64,000 nucleotides of DNA from Ophiobolus disseminans (lineage: Eukaryota > Ascomycota > Dothideomycetes > Pleosporales > Phaeosphaeriaceae), in assembly GCA_010093685.1 (NCBI GenBank), contig MU006221.1:153587-217586 (forward strand), given 5' to 3'. Each line of letters opens with the position of its first letter. Position 1 is the first letter of the stretch. The notes under the pieces were generated by a model. It saw only the letters and a list, made by a program, of their open reading frames with translations. It searched no databases and was not told the DNA's origin. This document shows, piece after piece, positions 1 through 10,493 of this stretch. Position numbers and translations under genes: made by a program.

Positions 1-110
1 CGTAAGATTGAGAAGAGACTTTTTACCAGTCAACATTACCCGCAACAGCTATCATCTGTAGTCCATCTCACTCACCCCACTTCCACCTCCCTTCCCTCTC
101 TCCCCACACT

Positions 111-791
111 CTAAACCCCAACCCTACTAACCCTATACTCCACCACCACGCCCCCCTCCTCAACAATAAACCTGCCCGCGGCAACATACGTCCCATTCTC
201 AAGCTCCTTATACTTGTCACTGCCCGTCTCCCACGTAAACGTCACAAAGCTATCGCCAAACTCAGACGTCTTGGCGTCCGGAGATCCCGTGAGGATGGCT
301 TGCACGCCCGGCGTGAGCGCCACCGTGCCTTTGTAGTACATTGCCAGGACGACGCCGTCGGAATTTCTGCTGGTGTGTGAGGATGAGATGGAGGGGCGAG
401 GGAGTGGATTGCATGTGAGGATGGGATTGGATGCAAGGATGTGAGGATGGGATGGATAGTGTGGATAAGAAGGAAGGGTAATGTTTACTTCACCTGCGCC
501 CTAACATCCAACCGCATATTCCCTCCATCCGCATCATTATGAATATAATCGTATCCAACGCCATGTCTAACCTTATCGTCAGCCACTACATCCACGCCCC
601 CCTTCTAATCTCCGAGATACATACAACTCCCCATCCAACTTCGGTTCAAACCCCTCCTCGCTCTTCACCGTGCCGCTCACCATCGGCACAATAACCAACT
701 GGTTGCCCGCTTGGCGCCCGACTTGCATGGGCGCGTCGATTTTGACGCGCACGGTGTAGGCGGGCTGCAGCGAGGGGTAGCCGTTTGGCAT
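111..791 (-). CDS. DUF3237 family protein
   Basis: Three-exon model: 791-625, 566-489 and 366-111, phases consistent. Intron 1 runs from a GTATGT donor to TTAG and intron 2 from GTAAAC to GCAG. The start is the ATG of MPNGYPSLQPAYTVRV; upstream reading has no better start. Splicing restores the conserved core: a GELHGVGYDYIHNDADGG turn, then RAQVKNSDGVVLAMYYKG, then the C-terminal TWETGSDKYKELENG strand. DUF3237 proteins are about 150-160-residue single-domain barrels of unknown function, and the spliced length (about 166 aa) fits. No signal peptide is seen, so it is probably cytosolic. Family assignment is recognition from motif pattern; the biochemical role is unknown. Confidence 0.8.
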
Positions 792-1058
792 TGTGGCAGT
801 TGGTGTGTGGGATTGGGGGAAATGGGGGAAATGGGGGGAATGTGGAAAGCAAGATGATATTGAAGATGTGATTTGAAGATTTTGGAACTGGAGATGTGAG
901 GTGGAGTAATTGCGGTTGCGCGTCCGCATGCAGGGCTCGAGGGAAGCTACCCCGCGTCAAGACCCCACTCGTTCCTTCGCGCCGACAGGATGACGACAGC
1001 ATCGTGGAAATGACTAAGTATGCTCCTTAATAGCTCACTACTTACACTACGGAGCGAC

Positions 1059-4000
1059 TCAGAATCCACTGATGCGGTTCTTCTTTTTCTTCTTCTTGTC
1101 CGGCCGTCCACCGAACCTCCCTGGCTCGACCTGGCTCTGCGCAGCCAGTCCGCTCGGCACTCCTTGACTTGGTATGCCAGTGCCAGGAAATGGCACATGC
1201 GTGAAGGGCTGGTACGGCAATTGGCTGCTGCCTCCGAAACCACCCAGCATTGGACCTGGGGAGCTTCTGGGATACGTGGTAGGCTGCGTGAATATGGGCG
1301 GTTGACTTGACGGCTGTCCGAATGTTGACCGTGGGAGTGCGGGTTGAGGAAATGCAAACGGTTGGCTAGACGGTTTTGATTGCGCGAGCTCGTTCTCACG
1401 TTGCTGTTTCCTCTCACGGCGCTCCTTACGCTTACGTGCCTTTTCGAGCTGCTGCTGACTCTTCTCGTCAAGGTTGTCCGTACGATCAGCGCGCTCGACG
1501 GCTTCCCAGTCGTACGTCCGTGGATCAGTGCCCGGCTGCCAATGCGACAACAGCTGAGTGACACTTGGTGGCATTGTAGTTTGTGGCGGGCTCTGCTCGT
1601 CGTCTTCGAACATAAGATGCTTCTTAAGTCGGGCTAGAGGATCCACTGGTAATGGCAATGTCGGTAGTGTAGACTGCGATTGCGACTGTGAGGAGGATGG
1701 CGTGAGTATAGGCTGTGACGACATCCATGGGGTCGGACCGGCGGAGCTGGAAGGCAAAGGCTGAGATGACAAGATGGGCAATCCAATGCCGCTGTACTGA
1801 CTCGGCCCAGGTTCAGCCGTGACTGGAGCTTGTATGGTACGTTGTTGGATGCGGGTGCTGGCCAACATGATTTCTGCCGCCACCCTACGAGCGAGGCGCT
1901 CTTTGCGTTGACGGGCACGAAGAGGTACACCCGAGGGCAAAGAACCAATCCAATTCTGCAATACGTTGTCGTAAATGCCTGACATGCTAAGCTCTTCATC
2001 GCCAAGTTTCAATACGTGTGCGGAAGCGATGCGGCGGATTCTGACCAGATCATTTTGATCCTCAAGAGTTGTCAAATCATGGAACAATGATGATGCCTCA
2101 TCGACGTCTGACACTGTGATGGGTATGCCGGCAAACTCGTTCCTATTGTTTGTCAGCTTTGTTGATGTGGCCTTATCCATGCTAAAGCGACTCACAATGT
2201 ACCCAGCGGTAGTTGCGACATATCCTGAGTAGCTACCAGCAACTGCTTGACCTGGGAAGCCACAAGAGGTATGTCGACAGTGGTTGCGCCGTTCTGAATC
2301 AAGGCATCGTACAATGAAGTATGATCAGCAACACGGTGAGCTTCGGGAGGTCCGCGTTGCACCCATTGCGGCGTTTGCGACGCGAGCTTTGGCATCGGAT
2401 TCTCCATTACTTCGATTGCGTCCGACTCAAGAAAGTCGTCCATCTCTTGTATATTCCCAATGGTACGTACGCTTTTGTTAGGTTGATACGCTCTGCTCCA
2501 GGCAATGTCATCGACGCCGTGAGAGCGAGTTGTGCAATACACAACAGCTTCATGTATGCTCAGATCTGAACACAACACGAACGCCTTGTAGAATCTTAAC
2601 CCTTGGGCAAAATACGAACGCCCCAAGCTTTCCGACATCGAGGCAACGTCACCTTGGAAGTGCAAGGGCTCCAGGATGGTCTGGATCGGATGGGCTTTTC
2701 CATCGAATGCAAGTTCTAGGCGAGTAGCATTCGCGCTTGAGACGGGCGCAGTAGGGTCAGATGAAGAGTCGCTAAACGTATACACCTGCATAAGAGTGTC
2801 CAGACGGGTAAGCAGCAGCACAGACACATTGTCCTCGTCGATCATCTGCACACTGATTCGCAGCGTGAAATCCTCTGGATCCCGATAATGTCTCCAAGAG
2901 AGCAGGACCCGGGCACCCACGCCGACGACAGTCGTATCTACACTTTCGTTGGAGGTAGTAACCGCCAAGAGAGACAAGGTCGTCGATGTCAAGACAAAGA
3001 CACGGCCGCGTTGCGAAGGATGCCTTTGTACATCCAAGAACCAGTCACTAGACTTCTCGGAGAACAACGCTGGACATGGAAGACGCTTGAAAGTGCTTCC
3101 TTTGATGCTGATGACACTGAATAGCCTGCGATTGCAGACGATGATGGTGTTCACATCCCCAACCCAGAGAATCCTAGCCCATCCGTCTTCTCCTGACAGG
3201 TCCGCATCGTCTGCAATAGTTCCCTGCACCATACAAGATATGTTATATCCATCGCTCTTCCGCTTATTGTCGATGTCCCACACACTCCAGCCCTGACTCT
3301 GGTCAACGACGGCGAACTGGAATTGGAAATCGGGATTGAAGGTGACGTCGGCGTGCGGAGTGTCTCCACTTTGATCGATGCTGAGAGTGATGATCGGATG
3401 TAGGTCGATGAGCGAGAACGGGAGGTCATAGTATGGCGAATGGACGGCAGGCCGAAAGCGTTGCGCATAGATGGGACGGAAGATGACGGTCTTGGTGAGG
3501 AGTCGAACGGCAAGTAGTTGACTTCTATCTTGTGACTGGGCGAAGCAAACTTGCTGTATAGGCGCTGCTTCCTCGTTCCAAAAGCCAGTTTCAGTCTCCC
3601 TCAGTGTGTCGCCTCTGATCCTCACTTTCTTGTCGTCACTCCAACCGTGGACTTCTTTGTAGAGGAACGAAAGACGCAAAATGCTCCCAGCCTCGCCAGT
3701 GACTGTGGCAGCGACCCTGCGCGGGTTTTCCCAGATGTGCGATCTGGTCTCGTGGGTGCCCTCGTATGTGTAGGTAATGTACCCTGTCGAAAACAGGTTG
3801 CCAATGAGCGGGTCATACGTCGCGGTGGTGGACAGAATGGCCGTGGAGGTTACGGCAAGATGCGGCAAAAGATCTGTAGCTGGGCTGAGCTCTGGGTAGT
3901 CTTGAAGGAGACGTTTCGCGTTAGCTTTCGCATCGGTGAGGCGCGTCGAGATGGCTGCGCTAGGCAATTGGACAGGCGAAGGCACGACTTCAGTTGTCGT

Positions 4001-4144
4001 CAAGTTTCCGTCTTCTCGTATTCCGATTTGTTTGAACTTTGTTGTCGCAAATTGGCGACCAAAGGACCACTCGCGAGTCTCGAGGTCGAATGTGGGTGCA
4101 CCGGCATGGCCATGGTTAAGATGGCTCAAAGATGTTTCAGCCAT
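1059..4144 (-). CDS. RRN6: RNA polymerase I-specific initiation factor Rrn6
   Basis: Two exons (4144-2196 and 2142-1059) joined by a 53-bp intron (GTGAGT to AATAG), giving 1010 aa. Start MAETSLSHLN is chosen because the family begins with this kind of short leader before GAPTFDLETREWSFGRQF; the longer upstream reading would add an unrelated leader. The N-terminal half is a beta-propeller-like region with the family-typical YDPLIGNLFSTG stretch. The C-terminal part is Ser/Gln/Pro-rich and ends in a lysine run plus RISGF, as in fungal Rrn6. Rrn6 belongs to the core factor (with Rrn7 and Rrn11) that recruits Pol I to the rDNA promoter in the nucleolus. It is divergent from SPC25 with about 340 bp between starts. 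Confidence 0.85.
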
Positions 4145-4485
4145 CAGGATCAAGGAAAGGTGCGCGGTCAGATGCTGCGGGGCTGGAACGACGCATACTT
4201 TGAGCAACGGTGCTGTTTGGCGCGACTGGAGTGGAAGACACGACTTGGATATTGCACGCGACGGTGAAGGTGAAAATGCCGCTGCGACAAAAGTTCGTGC
4301 TAGCGCATAACGCATGTTCACGTGCACGCGCATGCCCCACCAACGGCCGTTACTCCTTCCGCTCTAGCGCAAAGCCTTTGTTTACCATCCCAAACACCGT
4401 CGTCGCATGCCACCAAGTGTCGCAAACCACGTCACACCCGCAGATTGACATATACACACGATACTGCAACTCGTCCACCTCCACC

Positions 4486-5305
4486 ATGACAACCTTCGAG
4501 CCCTCCATGAGCATGAGCGCCAGCATGCGCGCTTCTTCTCACGATGCGCCGTCCATGGCGGATCAGCTGCCCTCGATCAACTTCGGCTTCGACGACCTGC
4601 GCAGTCGCATGAACCAGTTCACTGCTCGCTTCGATGCCTTCATCGAGCAGGGGCGACGACGAGTGCTGGAGGAGCGCAATCAGTTCCGCGTGAATGTCGC
4701 AGAGCTTCATGGTAAGCGAGGATGCACATTTCATGCGCGCATATGCTAACAACGATGCAGAGGACCAGCGCATGAAGAAACGCGACATTGAGATTCTCGA
4801 ACTCAAACAGACTCAACATAGCCAAAGCCTTACGAAAGAGTCCCAGGAGACGTCGGAGATGCAGGAAGCCATCGGCACCCTTACCCTCCAGCGCGACGAG
4901 CGCCTCGCCCACCGCGACACCCTCCGCTCCCAGATCGCCGAGGTGCAGAAGTCCATTTCTGCACGCCGAGAGGCCCAACTAAAGCACCGTCGCTACCTTG
5001 ATGGCCAGTCACGTTACAACGAGCCTGAGCTCGACTTCTGGGAGAGCTACCTCGGCTTGAGAATCGAGGGGCTAGGCAAGGACGACCGATTGAAGTTTGT
5101 GTATACAAACGTGGATGAGCGCGAATGGGAGAGGGAGGCATGGTTCGAGCTGGACACGAGCGAGCGTGACTACAAGGTGCTGGAGCTGAGACCAAAGGTG
5201 GAGCGCGAGGAAGTCGAGCGAGTGGTCGAGCGCTTGAACGAGACGAGAGACCTGGCGGGCTTTCTGAAGGGCATGCGAGAGCTTTTTGTGGACGCTTGCA
5301 AATAG
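4486..5305 (+). CDS. SPC25: Kinetochore protein Spc25
   Basis: Exons 4486-4711 and 4761-5305 with a 49-bp intron (GTAAGC donor, branch GCTAAC, GCAG acceptor), encoding 256 aa. The N-terminus is low complexity (Met/Ser repeats). Residues about 30-160 form a long charged coiled coil, and the C-terminal third (from about ELDFWESYLGLRIEGLG) is the globular RWD-like head typical of Spc25. Spc25 pairs with Spc24 in the Ndc80 complex, anchoring it to the inner kinetochore at mitosis. Length matches fungal homologues. It converges on the DEAH helicase gene, with only about 98 bp between stop codons. Confidence 0.88.
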
Positions 5306-5403
5306 ACGACGTCCACACTATCTCTTCCCGGCACGCAGGTTATGCGGCGTTTACACCTTCTTTATTTCTTTATTCAGCGAATTGCAATATACTTCACCCA
5401 AAC

Positions 5404-7431
5404 TCATCTCCTCCCCCCATCCCTAACCCTATAATATTCCGGCGCAGCCTCCACCAACCACTCCATCTCCACCGCCGACAGATCCCTAACATACACCTTC
5501 CCCCGCGTCTCCATAATCTCCGTATACACAACCCACTCCGCCTTGCGGTGGAAAAACACACTGCTCGGATGCGCCCACAGCGTCGTCTTGCCGTCCACAG
5601 TGGTGAAGCTGCCATCGCTCTTCATGCGCGCCGCGTGTGCGAAGAAACCCGCCGTCAGGCACCGGCGTATGCGCTCGGCGAGTGGTGTGCCGCCCACGCG
5701 CAATACATCTGATGAGGATAGGGGTGAAGCCGCAACGCCGAAGCGCGAGAGGTAGTGCGCGAGTTGCTTCCGTACGGATACCGCTTTCACCATATTCTTA
5801 TGATTAAGACTGTGTTCGCGACACCAAGCCACGCTCATCCCACTCTTCACAAACGCCTCGTACACATTATACAGCGTCAAGTGATCCCCCTCCGCAACAG
5901 CAAATTTCCTGCGCGCAGCATCGAGTTGTTTCTTCCCGCCATCGTGGCTCACAAACGCATTACCCTGCAGTGTCAGCATAGCCGCTATGCTGAGCATTTC
6001 GTCCAAGCAGCTGAACGCCGGGGTTGCGGCGCACAGCAGCGTGCGCGCGAGCATGGGCTCGAGGGGCAATTCGGCCATGCGCGTGCCGAGCGGCTTCGTC
6101 AGGTGGCCTGTGGGCGCGAGGGCGCCGAGGGAGTGCAGGAGGTCGAGGGCGCGAGTTATCAGGCTTGAGGGCGGGGGCGAGAGATAATCAAACCGCACTA
6201 CATTCGTGATTCCAAGATTGAGTAATTGCAGTACAACTGGCGCGAGATTCGAGCGCTGGATTTCAGGAAACGTAGCCTCTTCCAATTGCGCGAAAACCGT
6301 CTTGGGGTAGAGTCTGAAGCACTTGCCTGGCCGTGTGCGGCCAGCGCGACCAGCGCGCTGTGTGGCGGAGGCTTTGGACACAGGGATTATGTTTAGCGTT
6401 TCAATACCTAGGTTGGCGTCGTAGGTGCGGAGTTTTACGTAGCCGCAGTCAATTACATAGACGATGTGGTCGATTGTTACGCTGGCTTCGGCGATGTTGG
6501 TGCTTATGATGACTTTGGTGGTGTGCGGGGGGGCTTTTTGGAAGATGAACATTTGGTCTTCGGTGGATAGGCCGGCATAGAGAGGTAGAGTGAGGAGCTT
6601 TTGGTGGTTTGGGGATTGGTCGGCTATGCGGTCGGATAGCATGTCGATGCAGTCGTCGATTTCTTCGCGGCCGGTGAGGAATACGAGGATGTCGCCAGGC
6701 GATTCGGATGTGTGGATAGACATTATGGCATCGACTGCGCGTTCGACGTAGTTGTTCGTAGGTTCGAGGAGGTATTGGATTTCGACGGGATGTGTTCGGC
6801 CTTCGATGCTGATGATTTTGCCGTAGTCTTCTTTGCTCTTTCCGTGCACCTTTTCGCCCTCGTCTGGCGTGAAGAAGTCCAGGAAGCGCTCTGCTTCCAG
6901 AGTTGCAGAACTAACCACGACCCTCAGGTCATCTCTTTTTCGAAGCACCTTCTTCAACAACGACAGCAAAATGTCAGACGACAAGCTCCGCTCATGCGCT
7001 TCATCAACCATAATGATCGAATACCGATTCAGCAGCGGATCCACCAGCATCTCGCGCAGCAACAACCCGTCCGTGACAAACTTCACCTGTGTGTTTGCGC
7101 TCGTCACATCTTCGAATCGGATGCTATATCCAACTCTTTGACCCAATGGCGTTCCCAACTCCTCTGCGACGCGTGCAGCCACGCTCGTGGCGGCAATTCT
7201 TCTCGGCTGTGTTACAGCAATTTGCTTCCCATCTGCGCACCATCCTGCATCAAGACAAAATCTTGGAATCTGCGTCGTTTTTCCACTGCCGGTTTCGCCG
7301 ACCACTATGGTCACTGGGAAGGTCTCTATAGTGTAGAGAAGCTGATCTCTGAGTTGGGCGATGGGGAGCAGGGCGGCAGGTTTGTAGAGCTCTGGGATGA
7401 GAGGCACGTCTGTATCCTCATCATCGGCCAT
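5404..7431 (-). CDS. DEAH-box RNA helicase, DHX35 type
   Basis: Single exon, 675 aa, close to the usual length of DHX35 orthologues (about 700). Visible motifs: Walker A GETGSGKT (residues 45-52), motif Ib-like TDGLLLREM, DEAH (about 143-146), motif III SAT, motif V-like NIAEASVTI, motif VI QRAGRAGR, then winged-helix/HA2 and OB-fold regions ending in YVRDLSAVEMEWL. No long N-terminal extension, S1 or RS domain, which separates it from Prp2/16/22/43. DHX35 is associated with spliceosomal C complex; role here is inferred from family. The ATG is the first in frame and is followed by an acidic leader. Confidence 0.88.
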   Translation of the reverse strand: MADDEDTDVPLIPELYKPAALLPIAQLRDQLLYTIETFPVTIVVGETGSGKTTQIPRFCLDAGWCADGKQIAVTQPRRIAATSVAARVAEELGTPLGQRVGYSIRFEDVTSANTQVKFVTDGLLLREMLVDPLLNRYSIIMVDEAHERSLSSDILLSLLKKVLRKRDDLRVVVSSATLEAERFLDFFTPDEGEKVHGKSKEDYGKIISIEGRTHPVEIQYLLEPTNNYVERAVDAIMSIHTSESPGDILVFLTGREEIDDCIDMLSDRIADQSPNHQKLLTLPLYAGLSTEDQMFIFQKAPPHTTKVIISTNIAEASVTIDHIVYVIDCGYVKLRTYDANLGIETLNIIPVSKASATQRAGRAGRTRPGKCFRLYPKTVFAQLEEATFPEIQRSNLAPVVLQLLNLGITNVVRFDYLSPPPSSLITRALDLLHSLGALAPTGHLTKPLGTRMAELPLEPMLARTLLCAATPAFSCLDEMLSIAAMLTLQGNAFVSHDGGKKQLDAARRKFAVAEGDHLTLYNVYEAFVKSGMSVAWCREHSLNHKNMVKAVSVRKQLAHYLSRFGVAASPLSSSDVLRVGGTPLAERIRRCLTAGFFAHAARMKSDGSFTTVDGKTTLWAHPSSVFFHRKAEWVVYTEIMETRGKVYVRDLSAVEMEWLVEAAPEYYRVRDGGRR

Positions 7432-7758
7432 TTTCGATGATTGTGAGCAGCAGAACGAAAATTATGGCGAGTCTTTGGTGTTGCAACAAATGAATTGAAG
7501 ATGGTCCAGATGTCTAGTCAACGCTAGTGGAATGCGCGCTAGCCATATTGATTTAGCGCCTTTCGCTTCCCTCTCCCGGGTCAGTCGTGAAAGCCAGAAA
7601 AAAAGTTCAAGCCCGACAGCTATATCTACGTATGTTAAAGTTATTCTAAGTTCTATAAGAGCGCTGTAGATATACAGGACAGTGCATCTTTATTTCTGGC
7701 TTTTGCGATTCACGGAGAGCCCCTGCAGCACCAGACTAGCAAATGTCTATTTCGATAA

Positions 7759-7920
7759 TGTCGGATGTGGGAGACAGGGCAAAAGTGAGAAGAAGGTTGT
7801 TGTATTGAGAGAGCTACATAGAGCGATTATATACACAACAAGATGAGTAAGCTAGTGACTAAGAGTCACGTGGAGATGCATTCCGCAGTGTACCATGTGA
7901 ACTAAGGTGCCAGGCTGACA
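7759..7920. mobile_element. Solo LTR, copy A (162 bp)
   Basis: Starts TGTCGGATGTG and ends GGTGCCAGGCTGACA, so the ends form the TG...CA and TGTC/GACA inverted termini of an LTR. It is flanked by a perfect 5-bp direct repeat GATAA (7754-7758 and 7921-7925), the target-site duplication. A TATA-like GATTATATACACA sits mid-element. A second copy lies at 35099-35261. No gag/pol coding is seen beside it, so it is a solo LTR left by recombination. The rest of the 7432-8117 gap holds nothing else that I can support; the element ends 197 bp upstream of the F-box gene start. Confidence 0.88.
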
Positions 7921-8117
7921 GATAACGTCGTCGAGGTACCCGCAGGATCATGGACTTTTATTTTGTCGCTAATTATTCGTATTGAGACGGTGCTATAGGC
8001 CAGCAATTTCATATCATGCAAGATTAGGAACACCCAGGCTGCAGGCAACACCCCCACCTTGGGCATCGACAATGAAGTTGACACCACCTCGCTCTTCCCT
8101 CCAACCATTCTCTCGAT

Positions 8118-9584
8118 ATGGCATCCTTGAACTTGCTGCCTACTGAGCTTACTGACTTGATCATCCAAGATCTCTCGCGTCAGGACATCCGCAGCCTTGT
8201 CAAGGCCTGCAAAAGCCTCCACGCAGCTGCTCTGCCTGCTCTCTACGGCGAGCTTAACGTCCATTGTTCCAGATTTAAATCAAAAGACAAGAACGCCATC
8301 AGTCCCGACAATGTCAAGCAGTTATGCCGCACACTCATACTAAGACCGGACTTCGCGAGGCACATCAGGACCTTCGAAATGCGCCACGGAGATCTCACGT
8401 GTCACGAACTGAGAATCTCCCGGACAGAGCGGAAGCTGTTTAAAAAAGCAATCGATTCGCAGTGGTGGTATGTGATTGGCCCGAGAGAATGGAAAGAGGA
8501 CCTGGACCGAGAGAACCATTTCGCAGCCGTGCTACCACTCGTAATCAGTCAGTGCGAGCGCCTTCGAAAGCTTTCCATTTCCAACAATTACGCCAATCCA
8601 GGAAGTTGGTTGTGGTCCATTATCAAATCCAGTACAGAGCCCAAGGCTCTCCGCGAGCTCTCTAGTGTGCGCGTGGTCTGCGACGTGCCGCAGCGACGAT
8701 TTGAGCAGAATGCCATGGAGCTCTTCCTATCGTCACCAGAGATAGAGGTGTTGGTCTTGTCATCCAGTCGCCCCGGTGCCTCCGTCCGCCACGACCTCGA
8801 CCTCCAACGGATGGCTGCAGCCGTGGCTGAAACCCGCATCGCTGGGACGTTTACCGCGTTGTCCATCCTGAGATCGAGTCTATCGACAAGCGGACTTCGA
8901 GCTATGCTGAAGCAGACTCCACAGCTTCGCGTACTCGAGTGTACCTTCCTCTATGCTGCATCCGAAGGCTTTCTGGATCTGAACATTTTGCGAGCTGGAC
9001 TAGATATCGTCCGTACCACGCTCGTGCACCTCGTCCTGAGGTTTGATATCTATGACAGTCAAGGAACAAGTGCTAGAGAGCTAAGCCGCATCCTCACAGG
9101 AGACCTAGGCTTCCTTCGAGAATTTACCTCGCTGACCACCCTCGAGACGTCTTTGGCACTCTTATTCGGACAGAACGGTTTAGTGTACAGACCCGAGCCA
9201 CTAAAGCTACCATGTAGCCTGGCGGATACCTTGCCTCCACGTCTTCACAAACTCAGGATTGCCGATGATCTATGGACGTTCAAACCATTCGCATGGAGCG
9301 AGATAGCCATGACTATGGACGTGTTCAAGCTCTTTTTCGTAGGCGACTATATGTTGGGAGATCGATTTCTCGGCATAGAGCTTGAGAACCAGGTATGGAA
9401 GAACATCGGATATGAGCCTTGGAAAACCTCGACGCCCGAATTACGGGAGTTCGTCTTTGATATACGTATGAGGGGGCGGGACTCGCCTAATGTTTGGGTT
9501 AAGCAAGATGTGAGGGATGAGTTGCAGCGTGTATGCGAAAGTCAAGGCATTAAGTGTTCCATCTTGCATGGGAATCTGGGATGA
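8118..9584 (+). CDS. F-box domain protein
   Basis: Intronless 488-aa ORF. An F-box lies at residues about 4-45 (LLPTELTDLIIQDLSRQDIR, then KACKSLHAAALPALYGEL). The remainder has leucine-rich, irregular repeat-like segments (RKLSISNN, RVLECTF, LRKLRIADDL-type) as in the many fungal F-box/LRR-like substrate adaptors of SCF ubiquitin ligases. The substrate is unknown. The start follows directly on pyrimidine-rich leader sequence and is the first ATG of the frame. The solo LTR lies 197 bp upstream and could influence its promoter; that is inference. Confidence 0.8.
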   Translation: MASLNLLPTELTDLIIQDLSRQDIRSLVKACKSLHAAALPALYGELNVHCSRFKSKDKNAISPDNVKQLCRTLILRPDFARHIRTFEMRHGDLTCHELRISRTERKLFKKAIDSQWWYVIGPREWKEDLDRENHFAAVLPLVISQCERLRKLSISNNYANPGSWLWSIIKSSTEPKALRELSSVRVVCDVPQRRFEQNAMELFLSSPEIEVLVLSSSRPGASVRHDLDLQRMAAAVAETRIAGTFTALSILRSSLSTSGLRAMLKQTPQLRVLECTFLYAASEGFLDLNILRAGLDIVRTTLVHLVLRFDIYDSQGTSARELSRILTGDLGFLREFTSLTTLETSLALLFGQNGLVYRPEPLKLPCSLADTLPPRLHKLRIADDLWTFKPFAWSEIAMTMDVFKLFFVGDYMLGDRFLGIELENQVWKNIGYEPWKTSTPELREFVFDIRMRGRDSPNVWVKQDVRDELQRVCESQGIKCSILHGNLG

Positions 9585-9621
9585 TCAATACAATACTCAC
9601 TACCATCTATAACTCCGCCAC

Positions 9622-10325
9622 TCAAAAGTCCTTGAACGCCGGCCACGCCTCGTCAAGATCCTCCCTCCTCTCATTTACCCATCGCTTTCTCGCCTCGTCC
9701 TCATCCGCTCCTGCGCACGTCTCCACCACAGCAAGCAAATCCCGCACCACATGCGCAACCCCCAGACGGTCCAACCTTCCAGCCTCTCCATCAACATCTT
9801 TAACCCCTTCATCCTCCCCATCTCCCTCCTCCTCTTCTATCTCGCTGTCCTCGTCGTCATCCAACAGCCCCATCCCATCTCCCACCATCTTGCGCGCTAT
9901 CCTGGGGGTGGCGGACCAATCCGGCTTGTCAACCTTGACCATCACCGCAATATACGCCGCCAAGAAGTAGTATAGGACCAAAGCCCGAATCTCCGCCTCA
10001 CCGGGTCGCGCGCGAAAACCCACGGCTCCTGCATGCGCACATGTCGCTGATCGGTGCGGTTCAGGCCCTTGCCGCTACGCGTGAAGAAGCGCACGATGCT
10101 GTCTGTAGTCATCCACACTAGCACCTTGTGCAAATCTTGATCGACCTTGAGCCAACCAAGGAACAGCGCCTGTTCGAAGACGCCCGGCGCATCCATGTCT
10201 TCCCACGCGAGCTCTTGGTGGTCGATGAGCGCATTGAAGCTATCAGGGAAGGTATCTTCTGCGATGGTGGTAATGTAAGAGAGGGTGTAGTCGCCAGGAG
10301 ACTTGTTGAGGAGGTCGTGTTGCAT
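9622..10325 (-). CDS. Conserved-looking hypothetical protein
   Basis: Not recognised. The N-terminal frame (10325 to about 9990) encodes MQHDLLNKSPGDYTLSYITT and continues to QEPWVFARDP. The C-terminal frame (to 9622) continues with DKPDWSATPRIARKMVGDG, an acidic stretch of about 20 residues, and ends WPAFKDF. The two frames must be joined. Either a 68-bp intron (GTGAGG to GTCAAG, both junctions phase 0) removes the helix-like segment IRALVLYYFLAAYIAVM, or one base is missing in a CCC run and that segment is coding. The protein is about 210-235 aa, mostly helical and acidic, with no signal peptide. RNA evidence would decide. Confidence 0.6.
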
Positions 10326-10458
10326 CGTGATGGTGTGCTGTGGCCGTTAGGCGTCGTGTTTGGAGGGTGGTATGGAGGGTTTGAGGTGCTTGAGGAGAGA
10401 CGGGCGGTCGTGGAAAAAGTATCTTAGACGGTAAAGATTCCAATTTTCGGCTCTTTCC

Positions 10459-10493
10459 TTCACTTCACTTCACTTCACTTCACTTCACTTCAC
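10459..10493. repeat. Microsatellite (TTCAC)7
   Basis: Seven perfect tandem copies of the pentamer TTCAC in the upstream region of the minus-strand gene at 9622-10325. Likely length-polymorphic between strains. Confidence 0.95.

Noticed and set aside
947..1564. 205-codon minus-strand ORF
   Set aside because: Overlaps the RRN6 C-terminal exon in another frame; Arg/Ser-rich composition typical of a shadow.
3551..4267. 238-codon plus-strand ORF
   Set aside because: Antisense to RRN6 exon 1, no domain content.
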